Assembly (NCBI GenBank): GCA_934203355.1
Contig: CAKPZC010000028.1
Coordinates: forward strand, 1 to 29,193
DNA from: an uncultured Prevotella sp.
GTDB taxonomy: Bacteria > Bacteroidota > Bacteroidia > Bacteroidales > Bacteroidaceae
DNA length: 29,193 nucleotides
Reading direction: 5' to 3'
The stretch's first letter is position 1, and each line of letters opens with the position of its first letter. This document shows, one piece after another, positions 23,675 through 29,193 of this stretch. Under the pieces are notes generated by a model, which was not told the origin of the DNA, made no database searches, and worked only from the letters and a program-made list of their open reading frames with translations. Made by a program: the position numbers and the translations under genes.

Positions 23675-25510
23675 TTATTTGATATTGTCGAAATGGTTTC
23701 TAATAATTTGGGCTTTCGAGACACCGATGATTTCGGTCAGTTCTTCGAGTTGTGCTTCGCGTATTCGCTTCACGCTCTTGAATGCTTTCAGCAGCAAGTC
23801 GCGCGTCTTTGGTCCGATGCCTGGAATGTCGTCTAATGCACTGTGCAAGGCATGCTTCGAACGCTTGTCGCGGTGGAACTGTATTGCGTATCTGTGCACC
23901 TCGTCCTGAATTTGAGTCAGTATGTGGAATAGTTCGGAGTCTGTCTTCAGGGCGATGGTCTTTGGAGGATTGCCGAAAAGCAGTTCGTTGGTGCGATGGT
24001 GGTCGTCCTTGGCAAGACCAGCAATGGGAATGTTAAGATGCAGCTCGTTCTCAACAACCTCGCGCACCACGCTCATTTGTCCCAATCCACCGTCGGTGAT
24101 GATTAGGTCGGGCAGGGTAGAGCCTTCTTCCTGCATACGTGAGTAGCGGCGTCGCACCACCTCTTGCATCGAAGCATAGTCGTCGGGACCAACAACCGTT
24201 TTTATATTGTATTTACGGTAGTCTTTTTTCGACGGTTTCATGCCTTTGAAAACTATACATCCAGCCACTGCGTCTGTACCCGAAATGTTGGAGTTGTCGA
24301 AGCATTCAATCTGATATGGCAACTTTTCGAGTTGTAGCTTTTGTTGTAGCTCCTTCATCAGTCTTGTTTGTTTCTGCTCGGGGTTGAGTTTCTCTGCCTG
24401 TTTCAGGCGGTCGAACTTATACTGCTTACAGTTCATCTCACCAAATTCCAGAAGGTGCTTCTTGTCGCCGCGTTGTGGCACGAAGAAATGAGCCTCTGTC
24501 AATTCCCATTCCATGTCGAACGGCACGATGATTTCCTTGGCCTTACTTTGGAATCTCTCGCGTATTTCGGGTATCGCTGTGAGTAGCAGTTCACGATCCG
24601 ACTCGTCGAGCTTTCGTTTGTATTCGAACGTGAAACTTTGGTTTACTGCCCCATTCTTCACGTGTATGTAGTTGATGAATGCTGTGCGGTTCATGTCGTC
24701 GTCGACAATAGTGAAAACGTCCACATCCGTGATGGTATGGCTCACCACTTCACTCTTGGCGCAGAAGTTTTCAATCAATAGATATTTTTGTTTCAGCTCC
24801 TCGGCTTCCTCAAACTTCAGTTCCTCCGCTTTGCGTTGCATCTCCTCGAACACATGTTGTGACAATTCGCGTGTGTTGCCTTTCAGAATCTCGCGAGCCT
24901 GTGCTATTGACGCTTGATAATCTTCGAGCGATTGTTTGCCGCAACATGGAGCTTTGCAGTTGTGGATATGGTATTCAAGACACGGCTTGTACTTGCCCTG
25001 TTCTATACCCTCCTTAGTGATAGGCATCCGGCAAGTGCGTGGCTTGTAGAGTTTGTGTATAAGTTCGAGTACAGCAAACATGCTGCCCGTATGTGAATAT
25101 GGACCGAAGAATGTTCCGAAGCGTTTGTTTATCTGTCGTGTCTTGAACACTCTTGGCAGGTATTCGTTGGTGACGCATATGCTCGGGTAGGTCTTGCCGT
25201 CTTTGAGCAGCACGTTGTAGCGTGGGTTGTATTTTTTTATAAGGCTGTTTTCAAGCAGGAGAGCGTCCTCCTCGGTATTCACCACAGTATAGCTGATGTC
25301 CTCGATTTTCGACACAAGCACTTTGGTCTTAAACCTGTCTACCTCCTTGTGGAAGTAGCTCGACACACGCTGCTTCAGCCGCTTTGCCTTACCTACGTAG
25401 ATGATGGTATGGTCGGCATCATAGAACTGGTAGCTGCCAGGTCTGTCGGGCATGTTTAGCACGATGTTCTTCAGTCGTTCTATGCGTTTGTCGTTGTCTT
25501 CTTTTTTCAT
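23675..25510 (-). CDS. uvrC: Excinuclease ABC subunit C
   Basis: A 611-residue nuclease making the dual incisions in nucleotide excision repair with UvrA and UvrB. Order: GIY-YIG nuclease (GSYQFYDADHTIIYVGKAK, 25-43), a cysteine cluster (Cys160, 177, 185, 189) matching the iron-sulfur ligands described in E. coli UvrC, a UVR domain that contacts UvrB (about 207-240, EEMQRKAEELKFEEAEELKQ), an RNase H-like C-terminal nuclease domain (IECFDNSNISGTDAVAGCIV, LIITDGGLGQ, KDDHHRTN), and tandem helix-hairpin-helix motifs at the end (DDIPGIGPKTRDLL, LTEIIGVSKAQII). All catalytic regions look intact. First gene of the likely operon with dtd, a small membrane protein, a MazG-like gene and deoC. Confidence 0.97.
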   Translation of the reverse strand: MKKEDNDKRIERLKNIVLNMPDRPGSYQFYDADHTIIYVGKAKRLKQRVSSYFHKEVDRFKTKVLVSKIEDISYTVVNTEEDALLLENSLIKKYNPRYNVLLKDGKTYPSICVTNEYLPRVFKTRQINKRFGTFFGPYSHTGSMFAVLELIHKLYKPRTCRMPITKEGIEQGKYKPCLEYHIHNCKAPCCGKQSLEDYQASIAQAREILKGNTRELSQHVFEEMQRKAEELKFEEAEELKQKYLLIENFCAKSEVVSHTITDVDVFTIVDDDMNRTAFINYIHVKNGAVNQSFTFEYKRKLDESDRELLLTAIPEIRERFQSKAKEIIVPFDMEWELTEAHFFVPQRGDKKHLLEFGEMNCKQYKFDRLKQAEKLNPEQKQTRLMKELQQKLQLEKLPYQIECFDNSNISGTDAVAGCIVFKGMKPSKKDYRKYNIKTVVGPDDYASMQEVVRRRYSRMQEEGSTLPDLIITDGGLGQMSVVREVVENELHLNIPIAGLAKDDHHRTNELLFGNPPKTIALKTDSELFHILTQIQDEVHRYAIQFHRDKRSKHALHSALDDIPGIGPKTRDLLLKAFKSVKRIREAQLEELTEIIGVSKAQIIRNHFDNIK

Positions 25511-25578
25511 GTTGCCTGTTGTTTTGTTTTACCTGTACTGTATGTAAGTGGCTTGAAACTAAGATGCTTGTCCTGTTT

Positions 25579-25594
25579 TGTTTCACGTGGAACT
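25579..25594. promoter_or_regulatory. Candidate parS (ParB-binding) site 1
   Basis: TGTTTCACGTGGAACT differs in one base (the last) from TGTTTCACGTGGAACA, a known functional variant of the chromosomal parS consensus TGTTTCACGTGAAACA. It lies in the non-coding gap between uvrC and apt. The remainder of this ~380-bp gap holds an imperfect hairpin (25655-25684) and a tandem repeat, and no gene. Confidence 0.72.
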
Positions 25595-25654
25595 ACAACC
25601 TGTACACCTGTAGTCTATTGTTCCTTTTCTTTGTCTTGTACTCTTTATGGAAAG

Positions 25655-25684
25655 GCGCGGCAAGCCTGTGTGCCTGTCGCGCCT
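25655..25684. other. Imperfect GC-rich hairpin in the apt-uvrC gap
   Basis: GGCGCGGCA pairs with TGTCGCGCC except one position, around a 12-nt loop. The word CCTGT(A/G) recurs many times across 25511-25705. No T-run is clear on either strand; role unknown. Confidence 0.4.
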
Positions 25685-25800
25685 ACTCCTGTAGTGGCTC
25701 CTGTGTTATATGTTCTTGATGAAATCTGTTCTGTATGCCAATCTGGGTTTTAAGTATTGCGAACAATGGTTATCAAGAAATACAAATCTCCTTGTCTACC

Positions 25801-25885
25801 CGTATCTCTTCAACTTGTATCTTGTCAACTTGTATCTCTTCAACTCATATCTTGTCAACACGTCAACTTGTCAACTCGTCAACTA
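25801..25885. repeat. Degenerate tandem repeat of GTCAACT-type units
   Basis: Four units of 14-15 bp begin with (G/A)TATCT and end CAACTT, CAACTC or CAACA (TATCTCTTCAACTT and TATCTTGTCAACTT alternating). They then collapse into three 8-9 bp units (CGTCAACTT, GTCAACTC, GTCAACTA). The run stops 5 bp before the apt stop codon complement at 25891. Confidence 0.8.
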
Positions 25886-25890
25886 TAAAT

Positions 25891-26421
25891 TTATATCTGT
25901 ATTAGCGATGATATCTCGATGTCTTTGTCGAATCCTTCGCGTCCGTTGAGTCCTTCGTTTACGAGCTCAATGATAAAGTTGGCATACACCTTCTTTGGAT
26001 TGAACTTCTTTACTAAGTTGTAGGCTGCCTTCATTGTTCCTCCCGTGGCGAGCAGGTCGTCGTGTAGAAGTATAACATCGTTCTCATCGATAGCGTCCTT
26101 ATGAATCTCGATAGTGTCCTTGCCATACTCCTTGGCATAACTCTCCTGTATCGTGTCGCATGGCAGTTTGCCTGGTTTGCGGCACAACACCACGCCAGCT
26201 CCGAGGCGAAGGGCGAGAGCGGACGACATTACAAAGCCGCGCGACTCGATGCCTACAATCTTCGTTATGCCCTTGTCTTTGTATATCTCGTACATCTCGT
26301 CGCATATCTCCTGTAGACAAGCATTGTTCTTGAATAGTGTTGTGACGTCGCGGAAGTTAACTCCTTCTTTCGGCCAATCTGGTATGCAACGCAGATTGTC
26401 AAGCAATAATTTGTTGTTCAT
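25891..26421 (-). CDS. apt: Adenine phosphoribosyltransferase
   Basis: A 176-residue purine salvage enzyme converting adenine and PRPP to AMP. Family features: IPDWPKEGVNFRDVTTL (13-29), IVGIESRGFVMSSALA (55-70), the flexible-loop RKPGKLPCDT (81-90), and the PRPP-binding motif VILLHDDLLATGGT (116-129). Length and the start MNNKLLLDNLRCIPDWP agree with type I bacterial Apt. It is on the same strand as mnmG and uvrC but separated from each by about 310-380 bp of repeat-rich non-coding DNA carrying the two parS-like sites, so it is probably its own transcript. Confidence 0.97.
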   Translation of the reverse strand: MNNKLLLDNLRCIPDWPKEGVNFRDVTTLFKNNACLQEICDEMYEIYKDKGITKIVGIESRGFVMSSALALRLGAGVVLCRKPGKLPCDTIQESYAKEYGKDTIEIHKDAIDENDVILLHDDLLATGGTMKAAYNLVKKFNPKKVYANFIIELVNEGLNGREGFDKDIEISSLIQI

Positions 26422-26456
26422 TATCAGTTCTTTAATATATGTTTGTTATTGTATTC

Positions 26457-26470
26457 GTTTCACGTGAAAC
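26457..26470. promoter_or_regulatory. Candidate parS (ParB-binding) site 2
   Basis: GTTTCACGTGAAAC is a perfect 14-bp palindrome identical to the central 14 of the 16 consensus parS bases; only the outer pair differs (C...C instead of T...A). It lies in the apt-mnmG gap, 877 bp from candidate site 1. Confidence 0.78.
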
Positions 26471-26510
26471 CTGTGAAGCGGCATGAGCCGCATAGAATGT
26501 TGAGTGTTGA

Positions 26511-26699
26511 TGTTGAATGTTGAATTGTCGGCTTGCAGCCGATGTGGAATTAATCAGTTTTGAATTAGGATTATGAACGCTACCGACATTCATGTCCTGT
26601 TGTTTTTCCTGTCAATACAAAATAATCATTTACTTTTATTGCTCAATTCTACATTCCTAATTCTACATCGGCTGCAAGCCGACAATTCAACATTCAACA
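26511..26699. repeat. 35-bp perfect inverted repeat spanning the apt-mnmG gap
   Basis: The arms 26511-26545 and 26665-26699 are exact reverse complements over 35 bp, separated by 119 bp. Each arm holds a small palindrome TCGGCTTGCAGCCGA. Outside the right arm, CAACACTCCACATT-like words repeat to about 26728, with imperfect counterparts left of the left arm (TGTTGAGTGTTGATG). No gene inside. This is MITE-like or a remnant of one. The hairpin GCGGC/GCCGC (26478-26491) lies between it and parS-like site 2. Confidence 0.75.
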
Positions 26700-26733
26700 C
26701 TCCACATTCAACACTCCACATTCCACATTCGCA

Positions 26734-28605
26734 TCAGCGTCTCATTAGTACTAGTAGCACATTGATGTCGCTTGGCGACACACCTGGAATGCGTGATGCC
26801 TGTCCGAGAGTCTCGGGATTGATGCGCATTAGCTTCTGTCTTCCCTCTGTGGATATCTCATGGAGTTGATCGTATTTGAAGTGACCTTTGATTCGGATAT
26901 CCTCAAGTCGATGCATCTTGTCGGCTATTTGTCGTTCGCGTTTTATGTAACCGTCATACTTTATGAGTATTTCGGCTGCCTCGGTTATTTCCTCTTGTCT
27001 TGGGGCGTTGGTGTCGAGTGTAGCCTGTAGGGTTGGAATAGCCGAAGCAAGTTGTTTAATGCTAAGTTGCGGTCGCGCTATCAGACTTGATATGGTAGAA
27101 CCAAATTGCATTGGAGTTGTTCCGAAAGATTCGAGAGTCGTGTTGATGTCGCGTGGTTTCACGTTGGTAGAGTTGCAAAACTCTACGATGCGTTCAATCT
27201 CCTTCTTCTTCTTTATCCACCAGTCGTAACGTTCGCGTGATGCAATGCCGAGTTCGTAGGCCTTTTCCGTGAGACGAGCGTCGGCATTGTCTTGTCTTAG
27301 CAATATGCGATATTCGGCTCTTGACGTAAACATGCGGTAAGGCTCGTCCACTCCCTTTGTGGTGAGGTCGTCGATGAGTACGCCAATATATCCTTCGTCG
27401 CGTTTCATGACAAACGGTTCTGAACCTCCGCACATCAGTGCCGCGTTGATGCCCGCCATCAGTCCCTGTCCGCCTGCCTCCTCATAACCGGTAGTTCCGT
27501 TCACCTGTCCGGCAAAGAACAGTCCCTTCACTATTTTCGATTCCAATGATGGTTTGAGTTGTGTCGGGTCGAAGTAGTCGTATTCTATTGCGTATCCTGG
27601 TCGGTAGACCTTTATGTCGCGGAACGCTTTTATTTTCTTCAATGCTTCGAGCTGCACATCCATCGGCATTGACGACGAGAATCCGTTAAGATACATTTCG
27701 TTGGTGTCCTCGCCTTCTGGTTCAAGGAATAATGGGTGCTGGTCCTTGTCGGGGAAAGTCATGAGTTTGGTTTCTATCGACGGGCAATAGCGTGGTCCGG
27801 TAGACTGTATCTGTCCGTTGTAGAGTGGGGAGTCGGCTATAGCGTCGCGCAGAGTGTCGTGCACCTCTTTATTTGTATAAGTAGTCCAGCATGGCAATTG
27901 TTGCAGATGTCGTGGAGCCGTCATGTATGAGAATCCGTGATAGTCGGTCTCGCCCGGTTGGCATTCCATATCCTCGAAGTGTACAGAGCGTCGGTCGATG
28001 CGCACCGGAGTTCCAGTCTTCATTCGTGACGCGTTGATGCCATGTCGTGTGATGCTCTCGGTGAAGTGAAGCACTGCAGGTTCGGCGCATCGTCCTCCAG
28101 CCACCTTTCGTCGTCCCACGTGCATGAGTCCGTTGAGGAAAGTTCCAGCAGTAATAACCACCGCTTTGGCTCGGAACGTCACTCCCCATACCGTTTCTAC
28201 TCCCACCGCCTCGCCGTTCTCCACGAGCAGTTCGCATGCCTCGTCCTGCCAGATGTCGAGTCCTTCGACTTGGTCGAGCCTTGTGCGCCATTCCCATATG
28301 AACTTGCCACGGTCGCACTGTGCCCTTGGGCTCCACACTGCCGGTCCCTTTCCTCGGTTCAGCATGCGGAACTGTATTGATGTGGCGTCGGTCACGAGTC
28401 CCATCTCTCCTCCCATGGCGTCGATTTCGCGCACTATCTGTCCCTTAGCAATACCTCCCACAGCGGGATTACAGCTCATCTGTCCGATCTTGTTCATGTC
28501 CATCGTCACGAGGCACGTCTTTGCCCCCATGCGTGCGGCGGCGGCAGCTGCCTCGCATCCGGCATGTCCACCCCCGATAACGATAACGTCGTAATTGAAA
28601 TTCAT
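26734..28605 (-). CDS. mnmG: tRNA uridine-5-carboxymethylaminomethyl modification enzyme MnmG (GidA)
   Basis: A 623-residue FAD enzyme that, with MnmE, installs carboxymethylaminomethyl groups at wobble uridine 34 of certain tRNAs. The N-terminal dinucleotide fold has VIVIGGGHAGCEAA (7-20; GGGHAG 11-16), the conserved cysteine Cys45 in QMSCNPAVGG, the GKGPAVWSPRAQCDR stretch, PGYAIEYDYFDP and the FAGQVNGTTGYEEA motif, then a helical C-terminal MnmE/tRNA-binding domain. I chose the ATG at 28605 (MNFNYDVIVIGGG), which matches the family. An in-frame ATG at 28650 would add 15 residues and cannot be ruled out. Its promoter is divergent from that of the fumarate reductase/succinate dehydrogenase genes. 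Confidence 0.97.
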   Translation of the reverse strand: MNFNYDVIVIGGGHAGCEAAAAAARMGAKTCLVTMDMNKIGQMSCNPAVGGIAKGQIVREIDAMGGEMGLVTDATSIQFRMLNRGKGPAVWSPRAQCDRGKFIWEWRTRLDQVEGLDIWQDEACELLVENGEAVGVETVWGVTFRAKAVVITAGTFLNGLMHVGRRKVAGGRCAEPAVLHFTESITRHGINASRMKTGTPVRIDRRSVHFEDMECQPGETDYHGFSYMTAPRHLQQLPCWTTYTNKEVHDTLRDAIADSPLYNGQIQSTGPRYCPSIETKLMTFPDKDQHPLFLEPEGEDTNEMYLNGFSSSMPMDVQLEALKKIKAFRDIKVYRPGYAIEYDYFDPTQLKPSLESKIVKGLFFAGQVNGTTGYEEAGGQGLMAGINAALMCGGSEPFVMKRDEGYIGVLIDDLTTKGVDEPYRMFTSRAEYRILLRQDNADARLTEKAYELGIASRERYDWWIKKKKEIERIVEFCNSTNVKPRDINTTLESFGTTPMQFGSTISSLIARPQLSIKQLASAIPTLQATLDTNAPRQEEITEAAEILIKYDGYIKRERQIADKMHRLEDIRIKGHFKYDQLHEISTEGRQKLMRINPETLGQASRIPGVSPSDINVLLVLMRR

Positions 28606-28671
28606 ATATTGATTGTCGATGTTGTTTTGTGTGTTATGGCGCAAAGCCATACCTCATAAGTTTTATGTTCG

Positions 28672-28679
28672 CAAAATTA
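28672..28679 (-). promoter_or_regulatory. Probable mnmG promoter -7 element
   Basis: Minus-strand TAATTTTG fits TAnnTTTG. Transcription would start near 28665, giving a ~60-nt leader to the chosen mnmG start. No clear -33 box. Confidence 0.5.
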
Positions 28680-28710
28680 AGAATAAAAAATGATTTTTGA
28701 AGAGAAATAG

Positions 28711-28741
28711 TTTGATTTATCATCAAATTTCAGTATTTTTG
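28711..28741 (+). promoter_or_regulatory. Bacteroidetes-type promoter of the sdhC/frdC leader
   Basis: TTTG (28711-28714) and TATTTTTG (28734-28741) are 19 bp apart, a full match to the -33/-7 consensus. The predicted start near 28748 leaves a leader of about 250 nt before the cytochrome b gene. Confidence 0.75.
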
Positions 28742-28872
28742 CAGTCTGTAAGGATGGGACTAATACCTATTATATAGTATGGTGGCAAAGTGGTTGTGTC
28801 ATATTGCAATCAAAGGTCGGATATAACCTTCCAAAAAGTAGCTATAACATTATAATAGGAGAGAAAAGATTT

Positions 28873-28914
28873 ATGTCTTTTGTTTTCCCTTACCGGCTCT
28901 GGTGGCGCTGTTGA
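28873..28914 (+). other. Possible 13-codon leader ORF ahead of sdhC
   Basis: ATG at 28873 opens MSFVFPYRLWWRC and stops at TGA 28912-28914. It is preceded at good spacing by AGGAGAG (28857-28863), one of few Shine-Dalgarno-like sites in the window, and has two adjacent Trp codons. The rest of the 28742-28996 leader shows no gene. Could be a coincidence; no attenuator stem is evident. Confidence 0.3.
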
Positions 28915-28996
28915 CGGCATCGCTTACTAAACTGTAAACCTTAAAGGATGAAATTTTAATAATTCTAACAGTTAATAATTTTAATTTAAATCATTT

Positions 28997-29193
28997 ATGT
29001 GGTTAATCAATTCATCTATCGGTAGAAAGGTGGTGATGGCCTTGACTGGTGTCGCACTTGTTCTATTCCTGACATTCCACATGTCAATGAATGTTGCTGC
29101 TCTCTTCTCAGGAGATGCTTACAACACTATCTGTGAGTTACTCGGTGCCAACTGGTATGCCGTAGTTGCGACAATGGGCTTGGCTGCCCTCGC
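28997..29193 (+). CDS. sdhC: Succinate dehydrogenase/fumarate reductase cytochrome b subunit, N-terminal fragment
   Basis: The first 65 codons of a gene running off the window end. MWLINSSIGRKVVMALTGVA begins a helix that continues into LVLFLTFHMSMN, where the His is a likely haem ligand; a second helix starts at WYAVVATMGLAALA. This matches the Bacteroidetes di-haem cytochrome b (FrdC/SdhC) that anchors the flavoprotein and iron-sulfur subunits and exchanges electrons with menaquinone, central to fumarate respiration and succinate production in this group. The start is preceded by AT-rich leader sequence. sdhA and sdhB would be expected just beyond the edge. Confidence 0.92.
   Translation, partial: MWLINSSIGRKVVMALTGVALVLFLTFHMSMNVAALFSGDAYNTICELLGANWYAVVATMGLAAL

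Noticed and set aside
25519..25949. Short plus-strand frames in the uvrC-apt gap
   Set aside because: Their translations are Cys/Ser/Phe-rich low-complexity sequence covering the parS-like site and tandem repeat; no family resemblance and no promoter.
26573..26869. 98-codon plus-strand frame across the apt-mnmG gap and mnmG 3' end
   Set aside because: It consists of the inverted-repeat sequence read through plus antisense mnmG, with a low-complexity translation.

Overview
The window reads as a chromosomal segment of a Bacteroidales bacterium, most likely Prevotella or a close relative. This rests on protein style (LeuS, MnmG, fumarate reductase cytochrome b, BtuB/BtuG-like proteins, DUF554, YitT and a four-helix-bundle suffix protein all look Bacteroidetes), on several TAnnTTTG -7 boxes with sometimes a TTTG -33 box, on the scarcity of Shine-Dalgarno sites, and on C-terminal tails of the kind Prevotella attaches to exported proteins. 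The genus is inferred.

Layout. 1-3383 (+): tail of an efflux adaptor, then an ABC ATPase and a MacB/FtsX-type permease, followed by a 22-bp tandem repeat and an intrinsic terminator. 3605-8135 (-): rdgB, a YitT/DUF2179 membrane protein and leuS. 8236-15600 (-): a vitamin B12 uptake region with a secreted protein, a DUF5074/BtuG-like lipoprotein, a BtuB-like TonB receptor and a second BtuG-like propeller, the last two downstream of a clear cobalamin riboswitch. A plus-strand DUF554 gene and a 239-bp MITE-like inverted-repeat element split this region. 15689-16339 (+): hemolysin III/PAQR protein. 16600-19362 (-): polA. 19452-20429 (+): long-chain polyprenyl diphosphate synthase. 20430-21544: a four-helix-bundle suffix gene bracketed by an unusual family of GGCCT/AAGGCTTAG repeats, including a perfect 40-bp inverted repeat and two tandem arrays. 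21545-25510 (-): uvrC, dtd, a small membrane protein, a MazG-like gene and deoC, probably one operon. 25511-28605 (-): apt and mnmG, with two intergenic sequences matching the ParB-binding parS consensus. 28997-end (+): start of the succinate dehydrogenase/fumarate reductase cytochrome b gene, behind a long leader.

How the genes work together. The B12 genes would form a surface capture and outer-membrane import system repressed by cobalamin through the riboswitch. leuS, rdgB, polA, uvrC, dtd, mazG-like, apt, deoC and mnmG are housekeeping translation, repair and nucleotide functions. The two parS-like sites near mnmG suggest the right end may lie in the origin-proximal (centromere) domain.

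The items I would examine first are the repeat-bracketed four-helix-bundle module, the parS pair, and the B12 locus with two differently anchored BtuG-like propellers. No tRNA, rRNA, CRISPR array or complete insertion sequence was seen.
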